A program made the translations under genes and the position numbers. This document shows, one piece after another, positions 18,881 through 29,374 of a stretch of DNA of 64,000 bases (position 1 is its first letter; each line of letters opens with the position of its first letter). This DNA comes from Lactobacillus amylovorus DSM 20531 (GTDB taxonomy: Bacteria; Bacillota; Bacilli; Lactobacillales; Lactobacillaceae), in contig NZ_CP017706.1 in assembly GCF_002706375.1 (NCBI RefSeq), positions 2,046,001-2,110,000 on the forward strand, read 5' to 3'. The notes under the pieces were generated by a model. That model had not been told where the DNA came from. It was given only the letters and a program-made list of their open reading frames with translations, and did no database searches.

Positions 18881-18911
18881 TAAACCGACTTTTCAGTCGG
18901 TTCTTTTTATT
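18881..18911. terminator. Bidirectional terminator between TPR gene and yitT
   Basis: AACCGACT (18883-18890) pairs with AGTCGGTT (18895-18902); an A run precedes and a T run follows, serving the convergent genes. Confidence 0.9.
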
Positions 18912-19794
18912 TTCTGATGAAGAAGTTGTGGCGTTTTTGCTTATAAGTAAATCCTTCACCCACAGCTTCGTGCACTTCAAGAATTGAAACGAAGGCATTA
19001 GGATCTTCCTGCTTGATTAATTGTTTAATAGCAGGAATTTCACGTGGTGCAACTACGACGTAGATTACTCTTTTTTCATCTTGTTTGTAGCCACCCAATG
19101 CTTGGAAATAGGTAAAGCCGCGTTCCAGCTTGAGGTCAATCATTTGGCCAATCTGTTCATATTTATCTGAGATAATCAAAAGACCACGAGCACTGTAGGC
19201 GCCTTGTTGAATTGTGTCCATCGCGCGGGATAAAATAAATGACGCAAGCAGCGTGTACATCATGTGCTTGATATCCAAGTATGATAGAGAAGCAAACAAA
19301 ACTACGGCGTCGCAGAACAGCAGCATTTTACCAGAAGAAATACCAAATTTAATCTGACAAATTCTGGCAATAATATCAGTTCCTCCAGAAGTTCCATTAT
19401 ATCTAAAGACCAGTCCTAATCCGATCCCGGAAAGCACACCAGCAGAAATTGCTGAGAGGAAGAGGTCGTGTTCTAAATCTAATTGTTTTATAATAGGAAC
19501 TGAGCGCCAAAACCAAAGGAAAAAGGAAAGAGACACCGTTCCCCAAATTGTATACGCTAAAAGGCGTTTACCCATGAAACGGTAACCTAATAAAATAAGA
19601 GGAATGTTTAGTATCAGGGTCGACAAACCCATGTTGATGCCCCAGAAGTGGCGTAATATCAACGATATACCACTTAAACCTCCGTCTGCTAGTTTATTGG
19701 GTACGGAAATCATATCTAGGCTGATGCCGTAGATGGCGCATCCAAGTGCAATCATCAAAAGATCAATGAATGTTGCTTTGTTGATTCTTTTCAT
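18907..19794 (-). CDS. YitT-family membrane protein (DUF161 + DUF2179)
   Basis: A 295-residue protein with about five membrane helices in the first 190 residues (start KATFIDLLMIALGCAIYGI, then GGLSGISLILR and NGTSGGTDIIARI, both family signatures) and a cytoplasmic DUF2179 domain at the end (LLIISDKYEQIGQMIDLKLERGFTYFQALGGY...VYVVVAPREI). The family is common in firmicutes, often in several copies; the function is not established. AAAGGAGG lies 9 bases before the ATG. Confidence 0.88.
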   Translation of the reverse strand: MKRINKATFIDLLMIALGCAIYGISLDMISVPNKLADGGLSGISLILRHFWGINMGLSTLILNIPLILLGYRFMGKRLLAYTIWGTVSLSFFLWFWRSVPIIKQLDLEHDLFLSAISAGVLSGIGLGLVFRYNGTSGGTDIIARICQIKFGISSGKMLLFCDAVVLFASLSYLDIKHMMYTLLASFILSRAMDTIQQGAYSARGLLIISDKYEQIGQMIDLKLERGFTYFQALGGYKQDEKRVIYVVVAPREIPAIKQLIKQEDPNAFVSILEVHEAVGEGFTYKQKRHNFFIRK

Positions 19795-19873
19795 CTTGCC
19801 TTACCTCCTTTAAATCTTTTCCTTCATTCTAACAGACAAAAAATTAAAAAGAATAAGAATTGAGATTTTATTA

Positions 19874-21073
19874 ATGATTAGAATAAATAATTTACCAGAA
19901 ATATTCGTTAAAGCAATGCCGGTCCTGCGAACGCTTGAAGATGCAGGCTTTGAGGCTTATTTTGTCGGCGGCTCCGTCAGAGACGTTTTACTGCATAGAC
20001 ATGTCCACGATGTCGATATTACTACCAGTGCTTATCCAGAAGAGGTTAAGGAACTTTTTGATAAATCAATTGATACTGGTATTAAACATGGCACCGTAAC
20101 TGTCTTATATGGCGGTGAAAGTTATGAAATCACCACTTTTAGAACAGAATCCGGTTATCAGGATTTTAGAAGACCGGATCACGTAACTTTTGTTCAAAAC
20201 CTTGATGAAGATTTAAAGAGAAGAGATTTTACGATTAACGCCCTAGCAATGGACATGCACGGTGATATCGTTGATTTATTCAATGGTATTGAAGATTTAA
20301 AGAATCATATCATTCGTGCCGTTGGCAATCCTGAAAAGAGATTCCATGAAGATGCCTTAAGAATGATGCGTGCCGTCAGATTCATGAGTCAATTGGAATT
20401 TAAGCTAGAAGAAAAAACTGAACAGGCTATCAAAGACAATCATGAGCTGTTAAAGAAGATTTCAGTTGAACGTATCCGCGAAGAATTTGTCAAAATGGGC
20501 TTAGGACCATTTTCAAGACAGGCATTTCAAATATTCCTAGATACGCAATTAAGTGAAGACGTGCCCGATTTTGCTGGTAAAAAGGACTTATTGCAAGTCT
20601 ACCCACAATTAAAATTCAGTCCAACCATGGAAACTAGCCTGTGGGCAGTAATTATTATCTTGCTTAAAGTGCCTAATGAAAACATTGGCAAATTTATGCG
20701 CGATTGGAAGAACTCCAATGCCATGACTGAAAAAGTTGAACAAATTATTAAAATGTTTGATTTGATTGCAGATCATGTGCCAACTGATTACGAATTGTTT
20801 GAAGCTGGGGAAGATATAATTATCAATACCATTGATGTGGCTGACATTTTGGGTCAACCTGTTTCTTCTGAAGCTTTGGTGGATCGTTATTTGGCTTTGC
20901 CGATTAAAACTCCAAGTGAATTGGCAGTAGATGGCCGTTTCTTAATTAAGCGAGGGATGCGTCCAGGTGCTCAATTAGGCCGTACCCTTAACCAAATTCG
21001 AAAAAAAGTTGTCGCTTGTGAAATAGAAAATAGTGAAGAAGCTATCGAACAGTATTTGGATGATTTAGATTAA
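19874..21073 (+). CDS. cca: CCA tRNA nucleotidyltransferase
   Basis: A 399-residue class II enzyme that adds or repairs the CCA end of tRNAs. The nucleotidyltransferase head has [20 protein letters not shown] with the metal-binding DxD, and [30 protein letters not shown]; the neck has [17 protein letters not shown], and the body and tail are helical. The Shine-Dalgarno match before the ATG is poor (TGAGAT). The divergent partner is yitT. A bidirectional terminator follows. Confidence 0.95.
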   Translation: MIRINNLPEIFVKAMPVLRTLEDAGFEAYFVGGSVRDVLLHRHVHDVDITTSAYPEEVKELFDKSIDTGIKHGTVTVLYGGESYEITTFRTESGYQDFRRPDHVTFVQNLDEDLKRRDFTINALAMDMHGDIVDLFNGIEDLKNHIIRAVGNPEKRFHEDALRMMRAVRFMSQLEFKLEEKTEQAIKDNHELLKKISVERIREEFVKMGLGPFSRQAFQIFLDTQLSEDVPDFAGKKDLLQVYPQLKFSPTMETSLWAVIIILLKVPNENIGKFMRDWKNSNAMTEKVEQIIKMFDLIADHVPTDYELFEAGEDIIINTIDVADILGQPVSSEALVDRYLALPIKTPSELAVDGRFLIKRGMRPGAQLGRTLNQIRKKVVACEIENSEEAIEQYLDDLD

Positions 21074-21086
21074 AAAAGTGAATAAT

Positions 21087-21118
21087 AAAAATGCGGTAGA
21101 ATTTTCTACCGCATTTTT
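21087..21118. terminator. Bidirectional terminator between cca and the hemolysin III gene
   Basis: AAAAATGCGGTAGA pairs perfectly with TCTACCGCATTTTT around ATTT, flanked by A and T runs. Confidence 0.92.
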
Positions 21119-21783
21119 TAAACGTAAAATAAAACTGAAAAGTACATCAAAATTGAACCCAGCATGACGAATAAGTGCCATATTGTATGAATAAATGGGA
21201 CGTTGCGCATGCTGAACAAAATTGCACCGACTGTGTAGGCAATCCCGCCGCCAACTAACAGCCAAAATCCTGTTGGACTTAGACGGTTGTACAAATATGG
21301 TCCTGATAGAATTACCAGCCAGCCCATCGCTACATATAAAACCGTGTCCAAGATAACATGCTTGCCGCGGTTAAAGATGTAGTAGATAATACCGAAAACA
21401 GTCAGTCCCCAAATCAGGCCGAATAAGGTCCAGCCCCAGGTACCACCGATTGCAACAAGAGAATATGGGGTGTAGGAACCAGCGATGAGCAAAAAGATCG
21501 AAGAATGATCAAAAATTTGGAAAACATGTTTTGCCCGGGTAAAGATTAAGCTGTGATATAGTGTTGAAAAAAGGTAAAGCAGAACCAGACATGAACCGTA
21601 AATAGTAAAAGTTACGATTCTCATAGGGCTACCGGTATGAGCCGCCTTAACAATTAAGATGACCAAACCAGCCACTGATAAGCCAAAGCCAATTCCATGA
21701 GTGATGGCACTGAAAATATTGTCTAAAAGATAATATCTGTCTGACCTGTGTTCAGGCTCTTGCCAGAGTTTGCTAATTTTCAT
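21118..21783 (-). CDS. Hemolysin III family (PAQR-type) membrane protein
   Basis: A 221-residue protein with about seven hydrophobic helices. Family blocks are NIFSAITHGIGFGLSVAG, FSTLYHSL near residue 80, DHSSIFLLIAGSYTPY and, near the C-terminus, PFIHTIWHLFVMLGSI; the histidines and serine match the metal site of the HlyIII/PAQR fold. Despite the name, haemolysis is not shown for most members. The ATG at 21783 has no clear ribosome site; an in-frame TTG at 21798 with AGGAT three bases away is the alternative. Confidence 0.85.
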   Translation of the reverse strand: MKISKLWQEPEHRSDRYYLLDNIFSAITHGIGFGLSVAGLVILIVKAAHTGSPMRIVTFTIYGSCLVLLYLFSTLYHSLIFTRAKHVFQIFDHSSIFLLIAGSYTPYSLVAIGGTWGWTLFGLIWGLTVFGIIYYIFNRGKHVILDTVLYVAMGWLVILSGPYLYNRLSPTGFWLLVGGGIAYTVGAILFSMRNVPFIHTIWHLFVMLGSILMYFSVLFYV

Positions 21784-21900
21784 TTTGCAACAATCCAATC
21801 AATCCTTTATTAATTAGTAAATTTTTTGATACAATACATTATATATTGCTCATATTTTATCATAAAACGGGTAAATAAATTAGAATTGAAGGCGAATACG

Positions 21901-22752
21901 TTGTCAAAGATCAAGGTTATGACGGATTCATCCGTCCAACTAACAAAAGAAGAAATTGAAAAATATGATATTACTGTAGTTCCGTTAACGATCACTATTG
22001 ATGGCAAGTCGTATGTCGATGGAGTTGATATCACTAGAAGCGATTTTGTCAAAAAGATGAACGAAGCAGAAAACCTTCCAAAAACTAGTCAGCCACCAAT
22101 TGGCCGTTTTGTTGAAACGATTAAGAATTTGACAGCAGATGGCAGCCAAGTAATTGGCATCTTTTTAGCTAAATCATTAAGTGGAACAATTGACGCAGCT
22201 CGTCAGGCTGTAGAGATTGCTGAACAATCTGACAATGTTACGATCATCGATTCAGAATTAACTGATAGAGCAGAAGGCTTCCAAGTTTTGGCCGCTGCTA
22301 AAGATGCTCAAGCTGGCAAGACAATGGATGAAATTGTCGCTCATGTTGAAAAAATTATAGATAACCAAAAATTGGAAATGATGGTTGTCAATTTACAAAA
22401 CTTAATTAAGGGCGGCCGTCTTGGTGCACTTTCTGGTAGAATTGCAACAATGTTAAACATTCGTATCGCATTGCAAATGCCTAAGGGTGAATTGAACGTC
22501 TTTAAAAAAGGCCGTGGCAAGAAGTTTAGTCGCGCCTTTGATAAACGAGTTTTGGATGAAATTGCTGAAAATAAGGATCGAATCAAAGAAGTTGGTATTT
22601 CTTACGTTGATACGCCTGAACCAATGCATGAATTAGCAGCTAAGATTAAAGAAATTAATCCTGAGATTAATGTTTTGGTTGCCGAAACCAGTCCAATTAT
22701 TGCTACTCATGCTGGTAATGGTGCTTACGCAATTTTATATTATTTGGAGTAA
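21901..22752 (+). CDS. DegV-family fatty acid-binding protein
   Basis: A 283-residue protein of the DegV family. The first segment KIKVMTDSSVQLTKEE and SGTIDAARQAVEIA match the fatty acyl-binding fold; such proteins (FakB) present fatty acids to the kinase FakA. Whether this paralogue takes part in fatty acid uptake cannot be read from sequence. I choose the TTG at 21901, giving MSKIKVMTDSS, since AAGG lies 8 bases upstream and the length then fits the family; the ATG at 21919 is an alternative, and further upstream ATGs lack ribosome sites. Confidence 0.85.
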   Translation: MSKIKVMTDSSVQLTKEEIEKYDITVVPLTITIDGKSYVDGVDITRSDFVKKMNEAENLPKTSQPPIGRFVETIKNLTADGSQVIGIFLAKSLSGTIDAARQAVEIAEQSDNVTIIDSELTDRAEGFQVLAAAKDAQAGKTMDEIVAHVEKIIDNQKLEMMVVNLQNLIKGGRLGALSGRIATMLNIRIALQMPKGELNVFKKGRGKKFSRAFDKRVLDEIAENKDRIKEVGISYVDTPEPMHELAAKIKEINPEINVLVAETSPIIATHAGNGAYAILYYLE

Positions 22753-22755
22753 TGT

Positions 22756-22986
22756 ATGGCTTATCGAGAAAGTTTTTATCGTTATTTGATGACGCAAAGG
22801 GATGCTGATTCAACAGATGAGGTAGCTCAATTTGCTAATAATGCACAACATGATTTGACTTTTCCAAAGCAAGAACAAAATTATGAGAAATTGTCAGATT
22901 ATTTAGAACTTAATGCTAGTTATTTACCAAGCATGTCAATTTTTGATCGTGCATACAGAATGTACGAAGACAAAATGATGTATTAA
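22756..22986 (+). CDS. YozE-family (UPF0346) small protein
   Basis: A 76-residue soluble protein of the YozE family, with [11 protein letters not shown] at the N-terminus, [14 protein letters not shown] in the middle and the family end [12 protein letters not shown]. The fold is a small helical bundle in Bacillus YozE; the function is unknown. It starts 3 bases after the degV stop with GGAG 6 bases before the ATG, so it is co-transcribed with the DegV gene. A terminator follows directly. Confidence 0.88.
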   Translation: MAYRESFYRYLMTQRDADSTDEVAQFANNAQHDLTFPKQEQNYEKLSDYLELNASYLPSMSIFDRAYRMYEDKMMY

Positions 22987-23018
22987 GCCCAAGCCTCAAA
23001 CCCGCCTGGGCTTTTTTA
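22985..23018 (+). terminator. Rho-independent terminator after yozE
   Basis: AAGCCCA (22985-22991) pairs with TGGGCTT (23007-23013), followed by a T run; it overlaps the yozE stop. Confidence 0.85.
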
Positions 23019-23067
23019 TTAAATTAGAAATAAAACAATAAATGTAATAGTTTTTATCGGCTTTATC

Positions 23068-24636
23068 ATGTTTGCTGTTGCTGTCGCAAACATGATTCAA
23101 CAGCGCTTGTTTAGAAAAATCTCTGTCAATTATATTGCGATGCTCATCGGGATGGCTATTGCTTTAATTCCGCAAACCAATCAAATGATTGAAGGGTTTA
23201 GTTCGGAAATATTTATGGGCGTGATTGTTGCTCCGCTTTTATTTTTCGAGGGACAGCGGACGCGGTTATATAATGTAGTGCGCAGCTGGCGAGCCATCTT
23301 AGGCTTAACCGTGGTCATGATCATTTTGGCTACGATAACCGCCGCCTTTGGCATCTATTTAAGTATTGGTGTCTCGCTGCCTTTATCCTTTATTTTGGCG
23401 GCGATTTCTACGCCAACCGATGCGACTGCAACCGAATCAGTGGTTCATGGACTTAAATTGCCCAAGAAAATAGAATTTTACTTAAAAGATGAATCTTTAT
23501 TCAATGACGCTTCCGGTATTATTTTACTTAATATGGCGGTTGATTGGTACATCCATAAGCAATTGCGCATAGGCGAAGCAATCGGCAACTTTATTTATTC
23601 TGCTGGTGGCGGGATCGTTCTTGGTGTTTTGATCGCCGTTTTCGTAATCTTCTTGCGACAATCAAGTTTAAGATCTAAACATCATTTGGCCAGTAGCGCC
23701 ATAATGCCAATTGAGGTGCTGTATTTCTTAACACCATTGGTCATTTACTTTTTAGCAGAAAAAATCGATGTTTCAGGCATTATCGCAGTCGTAGCAGCTG
23801 GTTTGGTACATAATGTAGAATCTGAGCGCAGTCGTTTGACGAATGCGGTAGTTTTCTATGATAGTTATGCCTTTTTAGAAGTAATCATCAATATTCTGAA
23901 TGGAATTGTTTTCCTATTACTTGGTATAATTATTATTCGCTCAATGCGTGAAGATGTTTTCAATCAACAAACTATCGATGCGATTATTATCGGTGTAATT
24001 CTTTATTTGGCTAATTTGGCAATTAGATTCTTATATTGTCGTTTTTCTCTTACGCTAAGAGGAAAGATTAGCTCTAAAGACGCGTGGATCTTTAGCTTAG
24101 GTGGAATTCACGGTGCAGTAACCTTCGCCTTGGCTTATACTTTGAGCGAATTAAATGTCAATTTGGCTGACTTCCATTTGATTTTGATTAGTGAAATTAC
24201 TCTGATTCTTTTGAGTATGATCGTGCCAACCATTGCCTTTAGATTTATGCTGGAAAAAGATAAGCCAGATTATTCTCAAAGAGCAGAAGTTGACCGAGTT
24301 CGAGTAGAAATGGTGCAATATGCATTAAAGCAAATCGATAAGATTTATTTGCCGGTTAAAATTCGTAAACAGTTGGAATTTGACTTAAGAGCGCAAATGA
24401 ATCAAACTTCGGTCGAAGATTTTATTAAAGAAATTAGGCATACGGCAAGCCAAAAAGAACTGCCAGATGATCAAAAGGAATTTAGGGCAATTGTTTACCG
24501 TTATGCTTTTAGACAAGAACGAAATTATTTAGGCAGAATAGCTCAGAGAGAACAAGAATATCGCCATGGTTTCTTGACTCTGTATAGAGAAATTTTGATG
24601 GCCGAAATTGTTTTCTTAACAGATGAAGAAAATTAA
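23068..24636 (+). CDS. Sodium/proton antiporter, CPA1 (NhaP) type; start codon uncertain
   Basis: A 522-residue protein with about twelve membrane helices and a 130-residue cytoplasmic tail. ISTPTDATATESVVHGLKLPKK and LKDESLFNDASGIILLNMAV are the CPA1 antiporter signatures, including the ND ion-binding pair, and SLGGIHGAVTFALAYTL is the arginine-free late helix. It exports Na+ (or K+) for protons. The ATG at 23068 lies inside the first hydrophobic segment and lacks a ribosome site. The frame is open upstream to a stop near 23020 and reads INVIVFIGFIM, which looks like genuine helix, but no ATG, GTG or TTG is available there, so the true start is unclear. Confidence 0.85.
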   Translation: MFAVAVANMIQQRLFRKISVNYIAMLIGMAIALIPQTNQMIEGFSSEIFMGVIVAPLLFFEGQRTRLYNVVRSWRAILGLTVVMIILATITAAFGIYLSIGVSLPLSFILAAISTPTDATATESVVHGLKLPKKIEFYLKDESLFNDASGIILLNMAVDWYIHKQLRIGEAIGNFIYSAGGGIVLGVLIAVFVIFLRQSSLRSKHHLASSAIMPIEVLYFLTPLVIYFLAEKIDVSGIIAVVAAGLVHNVESERSRLTNAVVFYDSYAFLEVIINILNGIVFLLLGIIIIRSMREDVFNQQTIDAIIIGVILYLANLAIRFLYCRFSLTLRGKISSKDAWIFSLGGIHGAVTFALAYTLSELNVNLADFHLILISEITLILLSMIVPTIAFRFMLEKDKPDYSQRAEVDRVRVEMVQYALKQIDKIYLPVKIRKQLEFDLRAQMNQTSVEDFIKEIRHTASQKELPDDQKEFRAIVYRYAFRQERNYLGRIAQREQEYRHGFLTLYREILMAEIVFLTDEEN

Positions 24637-24660
24637 TTATATTTAGAAAGAAGAGATATT

Positions 24661-25500
24661 ATGGCAACAATTCAATGGTATCCAGGACACATGAACAAAG
24701 CCCGCAACCAATTAGAAGATAAAATGGGCCTCATCGATGTTTTAGTCGAAGTGCTAGATGCAAGAATTCCAGAAGCTTCGAGAAACCCAATGATTGAAGA
24801 ATTGGTTGGCAATAAGCCACATATTATTATTTTGAATAAGGCTGATTTAGCTGATCCAGTTTTAACCAAGGAATGGGCAAAAAAATTAAGTGGTCCTGAC
24901 AAATATGTGTTAGCTCTTGATTCTTTGCATAATACAAATATGCAAAAGCTAATTTCTCTAGTTAAAAAAGCAGCTTCAGAAAAGACCAAGAAACTAGAAG
25001 CACGCGGAGCTTCCAACCCAACTATCAGAATTGCTTTAGCCGGAATTCCTAACTGCGGCAAGTCTACTGTAATTAACCGTCTTGTAGGTCGCAACGTAGC
25101 AGAAGTCGGCAACAAGCCAGGTGTTACTAAAGGGCAAAGATGGCTAAAGACTAGTGCAAATATCCAAGTGTTAGATACACCAGGAATTTTATGGCCTAAG
25201 TTTTCAGATCAAGAAGTTGGCTACAAATTAGCCGCTTTTGGTGCGATTAAAGATAGTGTCTTCCATGCAGATGACGTAGCTTTATATGTTTTGAAAAACT
25301 TACGTGAATATTATGCTAAGGACCTAGTTAAGTTTTCTAAGCTAAATGAGGCCGATATTGCTAATATGGCAGATCCAGATCTTTTGCTGGCGATGACAGA
25401 AAAATATGGAATGCGTGATGATTACGATCGTTTCTCATTATTTATGCTGCGACGTTTACGTAAGGGTGCCATTGGAAGGATTACGCTTGATAGACCATGA
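24661..25500 (+). CDS. ylqF: Ribosome biogenesis GTPase YlqF (RbgA)
   Basis: A 279-residue circularly permuted GTPase that matures the 50S subunit. The motifs come in the permuted order: NKAD (G4, near residue 60), then [14 protein letters not shown] (G1, near residue 128), GVTKG (G2) and DTPGILWP (G3). It begins [12 protein letters not shown], the family opening. GAAAGAAGAG lies 7 bases before the ATG. rnhB overlaps its stop in ATGA, as in Bacillus where ylqF and rnhB are also adjacent. Confidence 0.95.
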   Translation: MATIQWYPGHMNKARNQLEDKMGLIDVLVEVLDARIPEASRNPMIEELVGNKPHIIILNKADLADPVLTKEWAKKLSGPDKYVLALDSLHNTNMQKLISLVKKAASEKTKKLEARGASNPTIRIALAGIPNCGKSTVINRLVGRNVAEVGNKPGVTKGQRWLKTSANIQVLDTPGILWPKFSDQEVGYKLAAFGAIKDSVFHADDVALYVLKNLREYYAKDLVKFSKLNEADIANMADPDLLLAMTEKYGMRDDYDRFSLFMLRRLRKGAIGRITLDRP

Positions 25501-26255
25501 CCATTAAAGAGATAAAAGAGCTGTTGAAAACGGACGTCACTGAAGAACAAATCGCAGAATTAGAACGCGATCCGCGTAGTGGCGTACAAAAATTATTAGT
25601 TAGCTATCGTAAAAGACAAGCAAAGCTGCTAGAAAAAAAGCAAGCCTTTGAGCAGCGTTTTGCCTATGAAAAAGAATTCTGGACTAAAAAACAATTGGTA
25701 GCCGGCGTTGACGAAGTTGGACGTGGTCCTTTGGCTGGTCCTGTCGTAACTGCCGCTATGATTATCGATCATGATTTTGATCTAATCGATGTTAATGATT
25801 CAAAGAAATTAACGCCAGAAAGACGTTTAGTACTTTATCCTAAGATTCTTGAAGAAGCAGTAAGCGTAGGGATCGGTGTCAAAAGTCCGCAAGTTATTGA
25901 TCAGATCAATATTTATGAAGCAGATAGACAGGCAATGGCTCAGGCTGTTCGAGCACTTGATGTAAAACCTGATGCTTTGCTGGTTGATGCCATGGATGTG
26001 CCGGTTGATTTGCCTCAAGTGAAGTTGATTAAAGGGGATGCTAAGTCCAACTCGATTGCTGCCGCCTCAATTGTAGCCAAGGTGTTTCGAGACAAATTGA
26101 TGGATGATTATGATAAAATTTATCCTCAATACGGTTTTCCAAATAATGCCGGCTATGGAACCAAAGAGCACATTGCAGCCTTGAAGAAATACGGCCCTAC
26201 TGCCATTCACCGTAAAACTTTTGCGCCAGTCAGTGACTTTTTTGAGAAAAATTAA
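25497..26255 (+). CDS. rnhB: Ribonuclease HII
   Basis: A 252-residue endonuclease that cuts RNA in RNA-DNA hybrids, removing misincorporated ribonucleotides and primers. The catalytic Asp-Glu pair is in [15 protein letters not shown] (about residue 72), then [10 protein letters not shown] and LLVDAMDV with the third Asp; [21 protein letters not shown] and [14 protein letters not shown] complete the fold. The 70-residue N-terminal extension is normal for firmicute RnhB. The ATG overlaps the ylqF stop. Confidence 0.95.
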   Translation: MTIKEIKELLKTDVTEEQIAELERDPRSGVQKLLVSYRKRQAKLLEKKQAFEQRFAYEKEFWTKKQLVAGVDEVGRGPLAGPVVTAAMIIDHDFDLIDVNDSKKLTPERRLVLYPKILEEAVSVGIGVKSPQVIDQINIYEADRQAMAQAVRALDVKPDALLVDAMDVPVDLPQVKLIKGDAKSNSIAAASIVAKVFRDKLMDDYDKIYPQYGFPNNAGYGTKEHIAALKKYGPTAIHRKTFAPVSDFFEKN

Positions 26256-26307
26256 ATCTTTAAAAAGAAAATACCGATTTTTTGCGTAATAAACAGTGGA
26301 GGCTTTT

Positions 26308-27156
26308 ATGAACAAGACAGAATTTTTATTGAAACTGAAACTGCAAAAAGGAATTGGTTACGTAAAACTGCTGACGGTCGCTAAGCAGATGAATAGTGAG
26401 AAAACGATTGAAGTAGAAGATCTCAAGGAAATGGAATTACCCGAGCAATTGATGGAGGCGTGTTTAAAGGCTTTTCGAGATAAAGATCTTGATCGCTTGG
26501 TAAAGCAGATTTATTGTCAGTGCGATGTGATTGGCTTTTTTGATGAAGAATATCCCGAAAAATTGCGGCAAATTTACCGTCCGCCCCTTGTTTTGTTTGC
26601 TCAAGGCGATACTTCACTTCTTTCAAAAGAGATTGTTACGATTGTAGGTTCACGTTATCCAACTAATTACAGCAGACAAGTAATGGAAAAACTGGTACCC
26701 AATTTAATTGAACAAAACATGGTCATTGCCAGTGGTCTGGCCAAAGGCGTTGATGCTTTAGCACATAACACGACTTTGAATAATCAGGGTCAAACGATTG
26801 CGGTGATTGGCAACGGTTTAAATTATTCCTATCCTAGACAAAATACCTGGCTGCAAAATCAAATTAAGCAAAAGGGTCTAGTAATTAGTGAATATTTGCC
26901 CGATACGCCGCCGCGTCCATATCGTTTTCCTGAGCGCAATAGAATTTTAGCTGGCTTAAGCAAAAGCGTAATTGTGACAGAGGCTAAAGAAAAATCGGGT
27001 TCATTAATTACAGCAAGCATTGCTTTGCAAGAAAACCGCGATATTTATGCGGTGCCGGGTGCGATAACCAGTGAGCTCTCCGCTGGTCCAAATCAATTGA
27101 TTGAAGCAGGAGCAACTCCAATCGTAAATTTCAAATTTAAAAACGGAAAGATTTGA
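26308..27156 (+). CDS. dprA: DNA-processing protein DprA
   Basis: A 282-residue protein with the Rossmann-like DprA/Smf fold that loads RecA on incoming single strands during transformation. Blocks are VGSRYPTNYSRQVME, SGLAKGVDALAH, IGNGLNYSYPRQN, PRPYRFPERNRILAGL and AREKSGSLITA-type end (EAKEKSGSLITASIALQ). It lacks the extra C-terminal winged helix seen in some species, which is common in lactobacilli. GTGGAGG lies 6 bases before the ATG at 26308; the in-frame GTG at 26296 is part of that site. topA follows 69 bases later. Confidence 0.93.
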   Translation: MNKTEFLLKLKLQKGIGYVKLLTVAKQMNSEKTIEVEDLKEMELPEQLMEACLKAFRDKDLDRLVKQIYCQCDVIGFFDEEYPEKLRQIYRPPLVLFAQGDTSLLSKEIVTIVGSRYPTNYSRQVMEKLVPNLIEQNMVIASGLAKGVDALAHNTTLNNQGQTIAVIGNGLNYSYPRQNTWLQNQIKQKGLVISEYLPDTPPRPYRFPERNRILAGLSKSVIVTEAKEKSGSLITASIALQENRDIYAVPGAITSELSAGPNQLIEAGATPIVNFKFKNGKI

Positions 27157-27225
27157 CAATTCATAAAGTATTAATTAATCTGTGGACTGTAATTATAAAA
27201 TAATATTTTAATAAGGAGGCATTTA

Positions 27226-29343
27226 ATGCCTACTAAAGCAAAGAGTAAACCAAAAACTAAAAAACGTAAGAAAACTTTGGTAATTGTGGAGTCACCTGCA
27301 AAGGCCAAGACAATTGAAAAATATTTAGGCAGAAACTATCATGTAATCGCTTCAAAGGGTCACATTCGTGACTTGCCTAAATCTCAAATGGGGATCGATT
27401 TTGACGATAATTACAAGCCAAAATATATTTCTATTCGTGGTAAAGGTGACACTATTAAAGAATTAAAGAGTGAAGCTAAGAAGGCTAAAGAGGTATATTT
27501 GGCTTCCGACCCCGATCGTGAAGGGGAAGCCATTGCTTGGCACGTAGCTCATGCACTTAATTTGGATGAAAATGCCAAAAACAGAGTAACTTTTAACGAA
27601 GTTACCAAAGACGCTGTTAAAGAAAGTTTTAAACATCCTCGTACCATCGATATGAATACGGTTGATGCCCAACAAGCTCGTCGAGTTTTGGACAGAATCG
27701 TGGGTTATTCCCTTTCCCCAATTCTCTGGGCTAAAGTTAAAAAAGGCTTGAGTGCAGGTCGTGTACAATCTGTTGCTTTGAAGCTTGTTATCGACCGTGA
27801 AAAGGAAATCAAAGAATTCAAACCAAAAGAATATTGGTCAATTGATGCTGATTTCAAGAAGGGCAAAGATAGCTTTAAGTCAGCCTTTTATGGCGTTGAC
27901 GGCAAGAAGAAGGAATTGCCTAATATCGATGCTGTTAAGGAAGTTTTAGCAAAGATCGATAAAAAGAAAGATTTCGAAGTTGCTAAAGTCATTTCTAGAC
28001 AACGTCGTCGTCAACCAGCAGCTCCATTTACTACTTCTACTATGCAACAAGAGGCTAACAAGCGCTTGGGCTACAGAACTCGTAGAACAATGAGTATTGC
28101 ACAGCAATTGTATGAAGGAATTAGTTTGGGTAAGCAAGGAACCGTTGGTTTGATTACCTATATGAGAACTGACTCTAAACGTACTTCACCTGTTGCTCAA
28201 CAAGAAGCATCTAAGTTTTTGCATGAAAAATATGGTGCAGAATATGCGGCTAAGAGTCAAAGACACTTCAAGAATCAAGAAGATGCTCAAGATGCCCACG
28301 AAGCTATTCGTCCAACTAGCGTTTACAGAACACCAGAATCACTTAAGAGCGTGCTTACAACTGAGCAATATCGCCTGTATAAGTTGATTTGGTCAAGATT
28401 CGTTGCTAGCGAAATGAAGCCAGCTGTTTACGACACTGTAAGGGCAGATATCGTGCAAAATGGCGTCATGTTTAGAACTACTGGTTCTAAGATGAAATTT
28501 GCTGGTTTTACCCAAGTTTACGATAACCAACAAGAAAAGAACGTTGACTTGCCTGACTTAGAAGAAGGCGACAAGGTCCAAATGACTAAGTCCGACAACA
28601 AGCAACACTTTACTCAACCACCAGCACGTTATACCGAAGCAAGTTTGGTTCATGCTTTGGAAGAAAACGGTGTAGGTCGTCCATCAACTTATGCTCCAAC
28701 CATTGATACCATTCAACGCCGTTACTATGTCAAGCTTGAAGGTCGTTCAATCGTTCCAACAGAATTAGGTGAAATTGTTGATACTTTGATTGAACAATTC
28801 TTTCCAGATATTGCTAACGTTGACTATACTGCTCACCTTGAAGACGAACTTGATGAAGTTGAAGATGGTAAAAAGCAATGGGTTAACGTTGTCGATGAAT
28901 ATTACCAACCTTTCAAGAAGGAATTGGATAAAGCCGATAGTGAAATCGAAAAGGTTCAAATTAAGGATGAACCAGCTGGCTTTAACTGTGATATTTGCGG
29001 TGCCCCAATGGTGATCAAGATGGGTCGTTATGGCAAGTTCTATGCTTGTTCACGCTTCCCAGATTGTCGTAACACTAAGCCAATCGTTAAGGAAATTGGC
29101 GTTGTTTGTCCAAAGTGTGGTAAGGGTCAAGTGGTTGAAAAGAAGTCGAGAAGAAACCGTAAATTCTATGGTTGTTCTCGTTACCCGGACTGTGATTTTG
29201 TTTCTTGGGATAAGCCAATTGGCAGAAACTGTCCAAATGATGGTCATTTCTTGGTTGAAAAGCGCTCAAAGAAGGGCCCAGTAATTCTTTGTCCAAACGG
29301 CGACTACCGTGAAGATCCCCAAGAAGATGAAACTGATAAGTAA
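27226..29343 (+). CDS. topA: DNA topoisomerase I
   Basis: A 705-residue type IA topoisomerase that relaxes negative supercoils. The TOPRIM domain has [18 protein letters not shown] and [13 protein letters not shown]; the active-site tyrosine is in [10 protein letters not shown] (near residue 310). The C-terminus carries two full four-cysteine zinc ribbons (CDICGAPM...CSRFPDC and CPKCGKGQ...CSRYPDC) and a third reduced one with only two cysteines (CPNDGHF...LCPNGDY). A basic lysine-rich stretch leads the protein. AAGGAGG lies 7 bases upstream. Confidence 0.96.
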   Translation: MPTKAKSKPKTKKRKKTLVIVESPAKAKTIEKYLGRNYHVIASKGHIRDLPKSQMGIDFDDNYKPKYISIRGKGDTIKELKSEAKKAKEVYLASDPDREGEAIAWHVAHALNLDENAKNRVTFNEVTKDAVKESFKHPRTIDMNTVDAQQARRVLDRIVGYSLSPILWAKVKKGLSAGRVQSVALKLVIDREKEIKEFKPKEYWSIDADFKKGKDSFKSAFYGVDGKKKELPNIDAVKEVLAKIDKKKDFEVAKVISRQRRRQPAAPFTTSTMQQEANKRLGYRTRRTMSIAQQLYEGISLGKQGTVGLITYMRTDSKRTSPVAQQEASKFLHEKYGAEYAAKSQRHFKNQEDAQDAHEAIRPTSVYRTPESLKSVLTTEQYRLYKLIWSRFVASEMKPAVYDTVRADIVQNGVMFRTTGSKMKFAGFTQVYDNQQEKNVDLPDLEEGDKVQMTKSDNKQHFTQPPARYTEASLVHALEENGVGRPSTYAPTIDTIQRRYYVKLEGRSIVPTELGEIVDTLIEQFFPDIANVDYTAHLEDELDEVEDGKKQWVNVVDEYYQPFKKELDKADSEIEKVQIKDEPAGFNCDICGAPMVIKMGRYGKFYACSRFPDCRNTKPIVKEIGVVCPKCGKGQVVEKKSRRNRKFYGCSRYPDCDFVSWDKPIGRNCPNDGHFLVEKRSKKGPVILCPNGDYREDPQEDETDK

Positions 29344-29374
29344 AATTTAAAAATAAAGAAATAAAGGTGATTTG

